Below are positions 45,398 to 56,600 of a stretch of DNA of 64,000 nt, in pieces (positions within the stretch are counted from its first letter, which is position 1; each line of letters begins with the position of its first letter). The notes beneath the pieces are model-generated. The model did not search any database and had not been told where the DNA came from. It saw nothing but the letters and a program-made list of their open reading frames with translations. Position numbers and translations under genes: made by a program. Source of the DNA: Xanthomonas floridensis (GTDB lineage Bacteria; Pseudomonadota; Gammaproteobacteria; Xanthomonadales; Xanthomonadaceae); NCBI RefSeq assembly GCF_001642575.1, contig NZ_LXNG01000001.1, positions 62,001 through 126,000 on the forward strand, read 5' to 3'.

Positions 45398-46096
45398 CTA
45401 TCCCGCTTCCATCAGCACACGCCGCAGAAACGGCACGGTGATGCGGCGCTTGGCCGCAAGCGACTCGCGATCCAGCCGATCCAGCAAGGCCACCAGGCCG
45501 GCCAGTTCGCGCTCGCTGTGGGTGAGCAGCCAGTCGATCGCCGCGTCGTCCAGCGCAAGACCGCGTCGCTGCGCCCGATCGCGCAGCACCGCCGCGCGTG
45601 CCGCGTCGTCGAGCACCGGTAATCCGATGCGGATGCACTGCGACAGCCGCGACCGCAGGTCGGGGAGCACCAGCGCCACCCCATCGGGCATCTGCCGGGC
45701 GGTATAGAGCAAGGTACTGCCGGCCGCACGTGCACGGTTGTGGAAATCGAACAGGGCAACTTCGTCGTCGCGTTGCCCGGCGATGCTGTCTACACCGTCC
45801 AGCGCCACCAGGCTGCGCCCTTCCAATGCTTCAAGCGCATCGCGCAGGCGGCCGGCAGCAGCCTGCAGCGGCAGGTACGCCGGCGTGCGCCCGGCCTGTT
45901 CGGCCGCCGCGCACATCGCCAGGGCCAGGTGGGTCTTGCCAGTGCCGGCAGGACCGGCCAGGTAGAGCCAATCGCCCACCTGCCCGGAGGCCAGGGCCTG
46001 CAACTGGGCGAGCAGGCCCTCGGGCGCGGCGATATAACTGTCGAAGCGCTGGTCGGGCGGCGCGCGCAACGCCAGCGGCAACTGCGGAACGCTCAC
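45398..46096 (-). CDS. hda: DnaA regulatory inactivator Hda
   Basis: 232 residues of the DnaA/Hda AAA+ group without a DNA-binding domain. LPLALRAPPDQRFDSYI at the N-terminus includes a clamp-binding-like QLPL, then Walker A GPAGTGKTHLALA, Walker B LVALDGVDSIAG and ITVPFLRRVL at the C-terminus. With the sliding clamp it promotes ATP hydrolysis by DnaA and limits re-initiation. Starts at GTG 46096, overlapping the perM stop as GTGA. Confidence 0.9.
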   Translation of the reverse strand: MSVPQLPLALRAPPDQRFDSYIAAPEGLLAQLQALASGQVGDWLYLAGPAGTGKTHLALAMCAAAEQAGRTPAYLPLQAAAGRLRDALEALEGRSLVALDGVDSIAGQRDDEVALFDFHNRARAAGSTLLYTARQMPDGVALVLPDLRSRLSQCIRIGLPVLDDAARAAVLRDRAQRRGLALDDAAIDWLLTHSERELAGLVALLDRLDRESLAAKRRITVPFLRRVLMEAG

Positions 46097-47259
46097 AACC
46101 GATCTGCGTCCTTGGTCGGGTCGATGATGACGCTGCGTTCGGGCGTGGACTGCAGCACGATGCCGGCCCGCTCGCCCGCGTACAGATCGCTTTGGGTGTA
46201 TTGCTCGTGCGCATAGCGCAGCAATACGTTGGCCACCGCGGCCACCGGCAGCGCCAGCAGCATGCCCAGAAAGCCGAACAACTGGCCGCCGGCCATCACC
46301 GCGAAGATCACCGCCACCGGATGCAGGCCAATCTTGTCGCCAACGATGCGCGGGGTGAGCACGTAGCTTTCCAGCAACTGGCCAACGGTGAACACCACGC
46401 CCACGCCGATCAGCAGCTTCAGGTCCAGCCCCTGCGCCTGCACGATGGCTGCCAGCAGCGCGAGCACGATGCCGGTGGTGGCGCCCAGGTATGGGATGAA
46501 GCTGATGAAGCCGGCGATGATGCCGATCAACAACCCCAGATTGAGCCCGATGATGGACAGGCCGGTGGCATAGATCGCCCCCAGCGCCAGCATCACCAGG
46601 AACTGGCCGCGGATGAAGCCGCCGAGCACGTCGTTGGACTCCAGCGCCAGCCGGCTCACGGTGCCGATGTAGGCACGCGGAATGACCGCCGCCACCCGCT
46701 CCACCAGCCGGTCCCAGTCGCGCAGGAAGTAAAACGCCAGGATCGGCAGCAGCGCCAGGTTGATCACCCAGGTCACCATCGCAAAGCCCGAGCGCGACAC
46801 GTAGCCGAAGAAGGTCTTGGCAGCACCGCCGGCCTGCTCCCAGTGGCTGCGGATCCAGTCGATCAGGCGCTCCGGGTCCAGCCACGCCATCAGTTGCACG
46901 CCGGTTTTAGCCTCCAGCCAGGGAATGGCGGTGCCGATCGCCCAATTACGCATCTGCGGCAAGGCGTCGATCAGGGTCATGATCTGGCGTTCGATCATCG
47001 GTACCAGGATCATCAGCGCCAGCACGAACAGCAGTGTCGCCAGCACGAACACCAGCGCCACCGCCATGTTGCGCGAGCGCCCGGCACGTTCGATGCGATC
47101 CACCAGTGGGTCACCCAGCCAGGCCAGCAGCAGCGCCAACACGAACGGGGTCAGGATCGGCGCCAGCAGCGAGACCACCCACAGCACGCCGACGATCACC
47201 GCCGCCCATTTGAGGCGACGCAGGAAGATGGCGATTTCGGCTTCGGGAGTCAGGGTCAT
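46093..47259 (-). CDS. perM: AI-2E/PerM-family transporter
   Basis: 388 residues with about eight transmembrane helices, including the family motifs PFVLALLLAWLGDPLV and IGIIAGFISFIPYLGATTG. Family members include TqsA and sodium/proton exchangers, so substrate is open. Between DUF2066 and hda with 4-base overlaps on both sides; the purM-DUF2066-perM-hda order is well conserved in gammaproteobacteria. Confidence 0.9.
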   Translation of the reverse strand: MTLTPEAEIAIFLRRLKWAAVIVGVLWVVSLLAPILTPFVLALLLAWLGDPLVDRIERAGRSRNMAVALVFVLATLLFVLALMILVPMIERQIMTLIDALPQMRNWAIGTAIPWLEAKTGVQLMAWLDPERLIDWIRSHWEQAGGAAKTFFGYVSRSGFAMVTWVINLALLPILAFYFLRDWDRLVERVAAVIPRAYIGTVSRLALESNDVLGGFIRGQFLVMLALGAIYATGLSIIGLNLGLLIGIIAGFISFIPYLGATTGIVLALLAAIVQAQGLDLKLLIGVGVVFTVGQLLESYVLTPRIVGDKIGLHPVAVIFAVMAGGQLFGFLGMLLALPVAAVANVLLRYAHEQYTQSDLYAGERAGIVLQSTPERSVIIDPTKDADRL

Positions 47260-48368
47260 TTCAGGCGGTACTCGGCGTGCTCGTTGTCGAGGATGATCGG
47301 GCCCTCGGTCGGGACCGATACCGAGACCAGGGGACTATTGTCGCCGAGCATACGGTTGAGCCCGGAAATGCCCGTGAGCAATTCCAGGTCCACTTCCATG
47401 CGATCGCCATTGGCGCTGACCGGACGGATGCTGCGCACCACCGACACGCCCTGCAGCGCAGCGGCAACCCGCAGGTAATCGTCGGCGCTGTGGATGCCGG
47501 TGATCACTGCGCGATAGACGCCCGGCACGCCCGAATCCACCCGCTTGGCGTAGCGCTTGACCAGTGCGTCGGCGGCGCCATCGGCGCCGGCGGCCATCGC
47601 GCGGCGCGCATCGCCATCGCTGCTGGTCCAGCTGGACAGCACATTGCCGTTGTCCACGAATACCCAATCGGCGGTCCAGCCGGCCCCGCTGCGGTAGAGC
47701 TTGCCGATCAGCTGCATCGGCGGGCTGTACTTGGCCGAGGCGCGCGACACCGCAGCGGTGTCCTTGCGCCAGATCGCACCGGCCAGCGCCTGCTCGGCCG
47801 CCGCACCGCCTGGCAGGCCGAGCCGGTAGCCGCGCTCGATGGCGCGGTCGAGCACGCTGCGTGCAGCGTTGGCCTGGGCCACGCCGACCAGGCGCGGGCC
47901 GCTGCCATCGTCGATGGCCAGCCACAGCACCGGCTTGGGGCGCGGCAACGGCCACACCGGCAAGCCCAGCGCGGCGATCAGGCCATCTACGTCGGATTGC
48001 CGGAACCGTGCAACCAGGGTCGTGCGGAAGGTGGGCGCGCCAGTGCGCGAGGTGCCTTGGTCCTGGCGGTAGTCGTAGTGTTCGACGTAGTTGGGTGCGT
48101 TACGCAGCGCCTGCGGCACGCCGGGGCGGCTCATGACGCTGCGATCGCCGGAGACCTTGCCCAGCACGGCACCCAGCGCGCGCGCCAGGGCACCGGGGCG
48201 ATCGGACTCGCTCTGGCTGTTGACCGGCACTTCGGCATCGTAGGCGCTCTGCGCCTTGGCAACATCGCCTTCGGTACGCAGGTCTGCCTGCGCAAAGGCC
48301 GGAACGACAGGCATGGCGACCACGAGGGCGAGAAAGAAAGCGAGACTGCGGCGCATCGACGGTTCCAT
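47256..48368 (-). CDS. DUF2066 secreted protein
   Basis: 370 residues with a signal peptide (RRSLAFFLALVVAMPVVPAFAQA). Two halves of DUF2066: ALGAVLGKVSGDRSVMSRP near the N-terminus and GIHSADDYLRVAAALQGV near the C-terminus. Periplasmic, function unknown. ATG at 48368 or 48356 both precede the signal sequence. It overlaps perM by ATGA and diverges from purM. Confidence 0.86.
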   Translation of the reverse strand: MEPSMRRSLAFFLALVVAMPVVPAFAQADLRTEGDVAKAQSAYDAEVPVNSQSESDRPGALARALGAVLGKVSGDRSVMSRPGVPQALRNAPNYVEHYDYRQDQGTSRTGAPTFRTTLVARFRQSDVDGLIAALGLPVWPLPRPKPVLWLAIDDGSGPRLVGVAQANAARSVLDRAIERGYRLGLPGGAAAEQALAGAIWRKDTAAVSRASAKYSPPMQLIGKLYRSGAGWTADWVFVDNGNVLSSWTSSDGDARRAMAAGADGAADALVKRYAKRVDSGVPGVYRAVITGIHSADDYLRVAAALQGVSVVRSIRPVSANGDRMEVDLELLTGISGLNRMLGDNSPLVSVSVPTEGPIILDNEHAEYRLK

Positions 48369-48498
48369 GGCGTAAGCGTATCCGGGTGAATTGTTGCCCG
48401 AATGGGGCGCTAGCGCCAACGTGGCTGTTAAAATCGCCGCCTTTACTGCCGAGCCACCCACGCCCGTGACCAGCCCAACGCCTTCCACTCCCTCGCCC

Positions 48499-49524
48499 AT
48501 GACCTACCGTGATGCGGGTGTCGACATCGATGCCGGCAATGCCCTGGTCGAACGCATCAAGCCACTGGTCAAGCGCAGCTTCCGGCCAGAGGTGATGGGC
48601 GGCCTGGGCGGTTTCGGGGCCTTGTTCGACCTGTCGGGCAAGTACAAGGAGCCGGTGCTGGTGTCCGGCACCGACGGCGTAGGCACCAAGCTCAAGCTGG
48701 CGCAGCAGCTGGGCCGGCACGACACCATCGGTATCGATCTGGTGGGCATGTGCGTCAACGACGTGCTGGTGCAGGGCGCCGAGCCGCTGTTCTTCCTGGA
48801 TTACTTCGCCACCGGCAAGCTGGACGTGGACACCGCCGCGGCGGTGGTGGGCGGCATCGCGCGTGGCTGCGAACTTTCCGGTTGCGCACTGATCGGTGGC
48901 GAAACTGCCGAAATGCCGGACATGTACCCGCCGGGCGAATACGACCTGGCCGGCTTCACCGTGGGTGCGGTGGAAAAATCGCAGCTGCTGGATGGCGCGC
49001 AGGTGCGCGCCGGCGACGTGCTGATCGGCATCGCTTCGTCCGGCCCGCATTCCAATGGCTATTCGTTGATCCGCAAGATCTACGCGCGTGCCGGCGCCCC
49101 GGCCGAGCATGTGCTGGACGATGGCAGCAAGCTGATCGACGCACTGATGGCGCCGACCGCGCTGTACGTCAAGCCGGTGCTGGCCCTGCTCAAGGCGCAC
49201 GGTGAGGCGATCCACGCCATGGCCCACATCACTGGCGGCGGGTTGACCGAAAACATCATCCGCGTCGTTCCGGACGGACTGGGCCTGGACATCGACGCCA
49301 CCGCCTGGACGCTGCCGCCGGTCTTCGCCTGGCTGCAGCGCGAGGGCGCGGTGGCCGATGCCGAAATGTGGCGCACCTTCAATTGCGGCATCGGCTTCGT
49401 ACTGATTGCCTCGCCCGAGCAGGCCGCCACGCTGGAGCAGGCGCTGGATGCGCAGTCGTTGGCGCACTGGCGCATCGGCCAGGTGGTCAGCGCGCAGGGC
49501 GACGAACGCGTGCGGATCGGCTGA
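48499..49524 (+). CDS. purM: Phosphoribosylformylglycinamidine cyclo-ligase
   Basis: 341 residues. It closes the imidazole ring in purine synthesis (FGAM to AIR). [58 protein letters not shown] and [11 protein letters not shown] are all canonical. A GTG at 48466 would add eleven unconserved residues. TAAAAT at 48429-48434 is a likely -10. It begins a plus-strand unit that includes purN. Confidence 0.96.
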   Translation: MTYRDAGVDIDAGNALVERIKPLVKRSFRPEVMGGLGGFGALFDLSGKYKEPVLVSGTDGVGTKLKLAQQLGRHDTIGIDLVGMCVNDVLVQGAEPLFFLDYFATGKLDVDTAAAVVGGIARGCELSGCALIGGETAEMPDMYPPGEYDLAGFTVGAVEKSQLLDGAQVRAGDVLIGIASSGPHSNGYSLIRKIYARAGAPAEHVLDDGSKLIDALMAPTALYVKPVLALLKAHGEAIHAMAHITGGGLTENIIRVVPDGLGLDIDATAWTLPPVFAWLQREGAVADAEMWRTFNCGIGFVLIASPEQAATLEQALDAQSLAHWRIGQVVSAQGDERVRIG

Positions 49525-49536
49525 GAGAAGACCTGC

Positions 49537-50007
49537 ATGGACGCGTCCCCGATCGCCAACCCTTCCACTACCGCTGCAGCTGCCAGCGCCGAAGATCTGC
49601 AGCAGCTCAAGCTGCTGTCGATCTTTCACTACGTACTGGCCGGCATCACCGGGCTGTTTTCGTTGTTTCCGTTGATCCATCTGTTCATGGGCCTTGCCAT
49701 CGTGACCGGCCATCTGCCCATGGAGAGCACCAGCCCGGACGCGCCGCCAATGGACCCGCGCTGGTTCGGCTGGTTTTTCGTGGTGTTCGCGGCAGCGTTT
49801 ATCTGCTGCGGCCTGACGCTGGCAGGGTTCATTGCCTACGCCGGCCGTTGCATCGCCCAGCGCAGGCGGCATCTGTTGTGCCTGATCGTAGCCGGCATCT
49901 CCTGCACGTTCATGCCGTTCGGCACCGTCGTCGGTGTGTTTACGCTGGTGGTGCTGCTGCGTCCGCAGGTCAAGGCATTGTTCGGCGTCGCCGCACCCGC
50001 CGCCTGA
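49537..50007 (+). CDS. Small membrane protein
   Basis: 156 residues with three hydrophobic segments near 33-58, 78-103 and 115-140 (FHYVLAGITGLFSLFPLIHL, FFVVFAAAFICCGL, ISCTFMPFGTVVGVFTLVV). I do not recognise the family precisely; proteins of this layout are common beside purM/purN in Xanthomonas. It starts 12 bases after purM. Function unknown. Confidence 0.75.
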   Translation: MDASPIANPSTTAAAASAEDLQQLKLLSIFHYVLAGITGLFSLFPLIHLFMGLAIVTGHLPMESTSPDAPPMDPRWFGWFFVVFAAAFICCGLTLAGFIAYAGRCIAQRRRHLLCLIVAGISCTFMPFGTVVGVFTLVVLLRPQVKALFGVAAPAA

Positions 50008-50014
50008 GATCGAT

Positions 50015-50647
50015 GTGAGCACACCCGCGTTGCGCCGCCCCAAGCTGGCGGCATTGCTCATCACGGTCGCGGTCTTTTCGGTGAGCTGGATCTCACCGCT
50101 GTGGCCGGTGGAACAGGCGCTACACAGTTCGTTGACAGTTCTGGGGCTGATGGCGTTGGTGTGGGCCGACCGTCGCTGGCCGCTGGGCACGGGTGCATTC
50201 GTGGCCATCTGCGTGTTCATCGCCATGCACTGCATCGGCGCGCGCTGGCTGTATTCCAACGTGCCCTATGAGCGATGGAGCCTGCAGCTGCTGCACTGGT
50301 CGCCCAGCGCCACGTTCGGCTGGACACGCAATCATTTCGATCGGCTGATCCATCTGCTGTTCGGGCTGTGCTTCACGCCAGCCATTGCGCAGCTGGCGAT
50401 GCAGCGCTGGCCACGCCTGACGTTTCGGCAAGCGTTCGTGCTGACGGTGATGACCATCATGTGCGTCAGCCTGGTCTACGAATGGTTCGAATGGGGCATC
50501 GCGCTGCTGCTGTCGCCGCAGGCGGCCGAAGCCTACAACGGCCAGCAGGGCGACATCTGGGACGCGCATACCGACATGTTGCTGGCAACCCTCGGCAGCC
50601 TGGCTGTCTACCCCATGGTGAGGATATCGTTCAATGCACGCGACTGA
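50015..50647 (+). CDS. DUF2238 (YjdF-like) membrane protein
   Basis: 210 residues starting at GTG 50015, seven bases after the preceding stop. About five membrane segments and the signature FGWTRNHFDRLIHLLFGL plus YEWFEWGIALL and DIWDAHTDMLLATLGS place it in the DUF2238 family. Function unknown. It overlaps purN by 14 bases. Confidence 0.82.
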   Translation: MSTPALRRPKLAALLITVAVFSVSWISPLWPVEQALHSSLTVLGLMALVWADRRWPLGTGAFVAICVFIAMHCIGARWLYSNVPYERWSLQLLHWSPSATFGWTRNHFDRLIHLLFGLCFTPAIAQLAMQRWPRLTFRQAFVLTVMTIMCVSLVYEWFEWGIALLLSPQAAEAYNGQQGDIWDAHTDMLLATLGSLAVYPMVRISFNARD

Positions 50648-51302
50648 ACGGCGTCTGCGCCTGGCCGTGCTGGCCTCCGGGCGCGGCAGCAACCTGCAGG
50701 CCATCCTGGATGCGATCGCCAACGGGCGCCTGCATGCCGAGGTGGTCGGGGTGTTTTCCGATCGATCGCAGGCGCCGGCCCTGCACAGGGTCGAGCAGGC
50801 GCTGCGCTGGAGTGCCAGCCCGCGCGATTTCGCCGACCGCGCTGCCTTCGATGCCACGCTGGGCGATGCCATCGCCGCCGCGCAGCCGGACTGGGTGATC
50901 TGCGCCGGCTACATGCGCATCCTGGGCGAGCCGCTGGTGCGCCGTTTTGCCGGGCGCATGCTCAACATCCACCCGTCGCTGCTGCCCAAATACCGCGGAC
51001 TGCACACCCACGCGCGCGCACTGGAGGCCGGCGACACCGAACACGGTGCCAGCGTGCACCTGGTGGTGCCGGAGCTGGATGCCGGCAGCGTGATCGCGCA
51101 GGCCCGCGTGCCGGTCCTGCCCGGCGACAGCGCCGAGCAGCTGGCCGCACGCGTGCTGGCGCGCGAACACCCGCTCCTGTTGGCCACCCTGGAACTGCTT
51201 GCCGCAGGCCGCATGCAGATCCACGGCGACGCGGTCCACCTCGACGGTCAGTGCCTGTTTACGCCTCTACGACTAGAGTCCGCTGACACCGCATTGACCT
51301 GA
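50634..51302 (+). CDS. purN: Phosphoribosylglycinamide formyltransferase
   Basis: 222 residues. It transfers formyl from 10-formyl-THF to GAR. LAVLASGRGSNLQAILDA, ICAGYMRILGEP, NIHPSLLPKYRGLHTH (with catalytic Asn, His) and GASVHLVVPELDAGSVI, then PVLPGD, are all present. In operon with purM through two membrane genes. Confidence 0.95.
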   Translation: MHATERRLRLAVLASGRGSNLQAILDAIANGRLHAEVVGVFSDRSQAPALHRVEQALRWSASPRDFADRAAFDATLGDAIAAAQPDWVICAGYMRILGEPLVRRFAGRMLNIHPSLLPKYRGLHTHARALEAGDTEHGASVHLVVPELDAGSVIAQARVPVLPGDSAEQLAARVLAREHPLLLATLELLAAGRMQIHGDAVHLDGQCLFTPLRLESADTALT

Positions 51303-51366
51303 ATGCGGATACGCCTTCCTCATCCTGTCTCGGACATCCTTGCGGCCCCGTGCCTCCTATCAGCGC

Positions 51367-52212
51367 ATGAACGTCATTCCAATCGCCACCGCGCTGTTGA
51401 CCACCGCCCTGCTCGCCCCGGCCGATAACGGCCGCGCGCAGCAGCTTCCCGCTGCGCCTGCGCCGACCCCTGCACCAGCGCCGACGGCGCCTGCAGCGGC
51501 TGCCGCGCCCCAGGCAGCACCGATGTCTGCCGCCACCCTGCCCGCCAGCACCTGGACCCCACCGCCCTTGGAGCCGTTCGTGGCGACCTACCAGGCGTTC
51601 TACCGTGGCAAGGAAGCGGGCGATGCCACCATGCAGGTCAGCCATGGCGACGGCAGCCAGTGGCGCATCGACATGTCGGTGCGTGGCCGCAAGGGCTTCG
51701 CCAGCATGCTGGGGCTGAACCTGGAACAGAGCACGGTGTTCCGCGTCGACGGCGGCACCTACGTGCCGTTGAGCCAGAGCACGGTGCGCAAGGCGGTGTT
51801 CTTCGGCAAGAAGGTCACCGGCGTGTACAACTGGCAGGCCGGCACTGCGCAGTGGGACGGCGATCTGAAGAAGGAACGCCAGCAACCGATCCCGTTGCAG
51901 CCTGGCGACCAGAGCGCGCTGTCCCTGAACCTGTCGCTGATGCGCGATGCGCAACCCGGCCGCAACCTGAGCTATCGCTACGTCGACGTGGGCAAGGTGC
52001 GCAAGTACGACTACCGCGCCGCCGACACTACCGAAGTGGTGCAGGTCGGCGACCTGAGTTACGACGCGTTGCGCGTGTACCGCGTCAACAGCGGCGACAA
52101 CGAAACCATCCTGTGGATCGCCAACGGGGTTCCGACCCCGGTGCGCATCCTGCAACGTGACAAAAACGAGGATCAGGTCGATCTGCGCCTGGTCGAATAC
52201 CAAGGAACCTGA
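51367..52212 (+). CDS. DUF3108 exported protein, copy 1
   Basis: 281 residues: a signal peptide (to about residue 25), a Pro/Ala/Thr-rich spacer to residue 65, then a DUF3108 beta domain (YQAFYRGKEAGDATMQVSH, QSTVRKAVFFGKKVTGVYNW). Family members are envelope proteins often found after purN. Paralogous to the next gene. Function unknown. Confidence 0.85.
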   Translation: MNVIPIATALLTTALLAPADNGRAQQLPAAPAPTPAPAPTAPAAAAAPQAAPMSAATLPASTWTPPPLEPFVATYQAFYRGKEAGDATMQVSHGDGSQWRIDMSVRGRKGFASMLGLNLEQSTVFRVDGGTYVPLSQSTVRKAVFFGKKVTGVYNWQAGTAQWDGDLKKERQQPIPLQPGDQSALSLNLSLMRDAQPGRNLSYRYVDVGKVRKYDYRAADTTEVVQVGDLSYDALRVYRVNSGDNETILWIANGVPTPVRILQRDKNEDQVDLRLVEYQGT

Positions 52213-52214
52213 CC

Positions 52215-52898
52215 ATGAACATCCTCCCCCGTACCAGCGCTCTGATCGCCGCCGCTGCACTGGCCGTGGCCAGCCTGCCGGCGTTTGCCGTCCAGCCATT
52301 CCAGGCCGACTACTCCGCCAATTACATGGGCATGCAGGCCAACGGCACCATGACCCTGGCGTCCGCCGGCGCCAACCAGTGGCGCTATACGCTGACCATC
52401 CAGAACCAGCTGGCCAACCTCACCCAGAGCACGGTGTTCGAGGAAGTCGGCGGCCAGCTGCGTCCGGTCAGCAGCAACGATACCTCCTCGATGATGGTCA
52501 AGCGCCGCAATGTCACCGCCAACTACGACTGGAAGACCAGTCAGGCGACCTGGAGTGGCGATATCAAGCCGGACCGTCGCGGCCCGGTCAAGTTGCAGCC
52601 CGGCGACATGGACGCACTGCTGATCAACCTGGCGATCACCCGCGACCTGGCCGCCGGCAAACCGCTCAACTACCGCATGGTGGACGAAGGCCGCATCAAG
52701 CCGATGAGCTACAAGGTGGTCGGCAAGGAAACCATCACCGTCAACGGCAAGCAGGAGCAGGCCACCAAGGTCTCGCGCGTGGATGGCGACAAGGAATTGA
52801 TCGCCTGGGTGGTCAAGGACCTGCCGGTGCCCGCGCGCCTGCTGCAGAAGGAAAAAGGCCAGGACGCGCTGGATCTGACCATCAAGGGCCTGCGCTAA
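52215..52898 (+). CDS. DUF3108 exported protein, copy 2
   Basis: 227 residues, signal peptide cleaved near SLPAFA (residue 23). The domain reads FQADYSANYMGMQANGTMTL, NVTANYDWKTSQATWSGD and ends DALDLTIKGLR, parallel to copy 1 (QVDLRLVEYQG). It begins two bases after copy 1, so the pair is co-translated and came from tandem duplication. Confidence 0.85.
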   Translation: MNILPRTSALIAAAALAVASLPAFAVQPFQADYSANYMGMQANGTMTLASAGANQWRYTLTIQNQLANLTQSTVFEEVGGQLRPVSSNDTSSMMVKRRNVTANYDWKTSQATWSGDIKPDRRGPVKLQPGDMDALLINLAITRDLAAGKPLNYRMVDEGRIKPMSYKVVGKETITVNGKQEQATKVSRVDGDKELIAWVVKDLPVPARLLQKEKGQDALDLTIKGLR

Positions 52899-53420
52899 GC
52901 TCGCCAACCTTCGACCAGAGGCTTGATTGCCACCATAGTTCCGGTCGTAAAGTTATTGAGTGCAGTTCGCAAGTCGTTTAGTGCCGTCAAACGCTTGCTG
53001 CGTCGAGGGCGCGATGCCCTCACCGCTCGCGGGACACGCCGTGAATCCGTCCGTGGAGGCTCGGTGGCGGCCTCCATGCCGCCACACGGTCCCGCAATCG
53101 GTGAGGACACCGCGCCAGTCGAGTTAATCGGTCGCTTTATTAAAGGCCTGCGTGTTGCTCGGTGTGGGCTGGCAAGCTGACATGACACGCCATTATCCGC
53201 ACAACCCATCTCACGCACTGCTTGCATCGTGCGTACCGACCATTTCGACGGGTCCTTGCCCGTTCACCGTCGCGAGACCTTACGCGGCATGGATGCCGCG
53301 TAAGGTCTAACAAGAACGTACTTGCGGCGTGTCCCGCGATGGTGGGCGGGCAAGGGCCTTGCAGCACAGCCGCAGATCAGCCGCTCTACGACTGATCCAT
53401 CCGCACCGACCGATCACGCC
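52899..53420. other. Gap filled mostly by an inverted-repeat element
   Basis: 522 bases between the second DUF3108 gene and the EF-hand gene (convergent). Most of it is the 53027-53339 element and its palindromes. No gene seen. Confidence 0.5.
53027..53339. repeat. Inverted-repeat-bounded intergenic element
   Basis: TCGCGGGACACGCCG at 53027-53041 is repeated exactly in inverse at 53325-53339. Inside, GTGGCGGC/GCCGCCAC form a hairpin near 53062-53085. A perfect 34-base palindrome with 16-base arms and a GG centre sits at 53275-53308, flanked by 24-base arms (53251-53274 and 53335-53358) that pair at 20 positions. No transposase. Confidence 0.8.
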
Positions 53421-55150
<1,730 letters not shown>

Positions 55151-55268
55151 TCACTGCGTGAGCGTGAACGACACCAGCAGAGGCGATGCAGGTGCCTACC
55201 GCTTACCGCCCCTGCCCCGCACACCGCTTTCGGCCCGGCCCGCCTGATGGCGAGCGCGGCGGCTGCGC

Positions 55269-55511
55269 TCAGCCTTCCTCGGGCGTCAGGGTCTTCAGCT
55301 GCAGCGCGTGGATCGCCCCGCCCATCAGATCGCCCAGGGTGGCGTACACCATGCGGTGCCGCGCCAGCGGGGCCTTGCCGGCAAAGGCCGGGCTGACCAC
55401 GGTGGCCTCGAAGTGCACGCCGTCGTCGCCGTGCACGTCGACGCGGGCTTCGGGCAAGCCGGATTCGATGAGTTTACGGATGGTTTCGGCGTCCAAAGGG
55501 CGTTTCCTCAT
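55269..55511 (-). CDS. ibaG: BolA/IbaG-family protein
   Basis: 80 residues. LDAETIRKLIESGLPEARVDVHGDDGVHFEATVVSPAF (shown in part) and the helix-turn ARHRMVYATLGDLMGG with a His suited to [2Fe-2S] binding with monothiol glutaredoxin. Its location upstream of murA matches E. coli ibaG (yrbA). ATG 55511 was chosen as the only start that gives the family length. The 253-base gap to murA contains no evident gene. Confidence 0.88.
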   Translation of the reverse strand: MRKRPLDAETIRKLIESGLPEARVDVHGDDGVHFEATVVSPAFAGKAPLARHRMVYATLGDLMGGAIHALQLKTLTPEEG

Positions 55512-55550
55512 AAAATGAGCGCACATTCTACTCTTCACCCGAGTTCCCGC

Positions 55551-56552
55551 ATGGCTGTCTCGCACCTGCCTTCTGCCACCGTCAGCGACGCCAGCCTGGT
55601 CGCCAGCGGCCAGCGCGTGCTCCAGATCGAGCAGGATGCGCTGGCCAGCGTGGGCGCGCGCATCGGCAGCGACTTCGCCGCGGCCTGCCGGCTGGTGCTG
55701 GCCTCGCGCGGGCGGGTCGTCGCCACCGGCATGGGCAAGTCCGGCCACATCGCGCGTAAGATCGCCGCCACCCTGGCCTCCACCGGCACCCCGGCCTTCT
55801 TCGTGCACCCCGGCGAGGCCGGCCATGGCGACCTGGGCATGATCACCGAGGCCGACATCGTGCTGGCGCTGTCGTATTCGGGCGAATCGGACGAGGTGCG
55901 CATGCTGCTGCCGGTGCTCAAGCGCCAGGGTAATCCGATCATCGCCATGACCGGGCGCGCAAGTTCCACCCTGGCCCAGGCCGCCGACGTGCACCTGGAC
56001 GTCAGCGTCTCCGCCGAAGCCTGCCCGTTGCACCTGGCACCGACCTCCAGCACCACCGCCTCGCTGGCGATGGGCGATGCGCTGGCGGTGGCGCTGCTGG
56101 ACGCGCGCGGCTTCACCGCCGATGACTTCGCCCGCTCGCACCCGGCCGGCAGCCTGGGCCGGCGCCTGCTGCTGCACATTACCGACGTGATGCACGCCGG
56201 CGACGACCTGCCTCGGGTACACAGAGACGCCAGCCTCAGCGAAGCGCTGATGGAAATGAGCCGCAAGCGGCTGGGCATGACCGCGGTGGTGGACGATGAC
56301 GGCCGCCTGATCGGCCTGTTCACCGACGGCGACCTGCGCCGCGCGCTGGACAGCGACATCGATGTGCGCAGCGCCGGCATCGCCGAGGTGATGACGCGCA
56401 ACCCGCGCACCATCGGCGCCGATCAACTTGCCGCCGAGGCCGCGCGGCTGATGGAGGACTACAAGATCAACGGTTTGATCGTGGTGGACGCGCAGCAGCG
56501 CGCGGTCGGCGCATTGAACATTCACGACCTGTTGCGCGCCAAGGTGGTTTAA
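55551..56552 (+). CDS. kdsD: Arabinose-5-phosphate isomerase
   Basis: 333 residues. It makes arabinose-5-phosphate for Kdo synthesis in LPS. The SIS domain has TGMGKSGHIARKIAATLASTG and LALSYSGESDE; the CBS pair covers about 205-330 (DLPRVHRDASLSEALMEMS). An upstream ATG at 55515 would sit three bases from the divergent ibaG start, leaving no room for a leader, so ATG 55551 is preferred. It starts the kds-lpt-rpoN gene row. Confidence 0.94.
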   Translation: MAVSHLPSATVSDASLVASGQRVLQIEQDALASVGARIGSDFAAACRLVLASRGRVVATGMGKSGHIARKIAATLASTGTPAFFVHPGEAGHGDLGMITEADIVLALSYSGESDEVRMLLPVLKRQGNPIIAMTGRASSTLAQAADVHLDVSVSAEACPLHLAPTSSTTASLAMGDALAVALLDARGFTADDFARSHPAGSLGRRLLLHITDVMHAGDDLPRVHRDASLSEALMEMSRKRLGMTAVVDDDGRLIGLFTDGDLRRALDSDIDVRSAGIAEVMTRNPRTIGADQLAAEAARLMEDYKINGLIVVDAQQRAVGALNIHDLLRAKVV

Positions 56553-56600
56553 CAGGTTCAGTTTTCAACCGCCGGACCCCGTTCTCACCGATTCGTGCCG

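Noticed and set aside
45598..47478. A 626-codon plus-strand frame rich in Gln and His opposite hda and perM
   Set aside because: Composition is that of an antisense frame; hda and perM carry clear family motifs.
48100..50259. A 719-codon minus-strand frame opposite purM
   Set aside because: Shadow frame; purM and neighbouring genes explain the region.
55515..55550. Longer KdsD start at 55515
   Set aside because: It lies three bases from the divergent ibaG start, leaving no leader or ribosome binding site, and adds residues without family similarity; kept only as an alternative.
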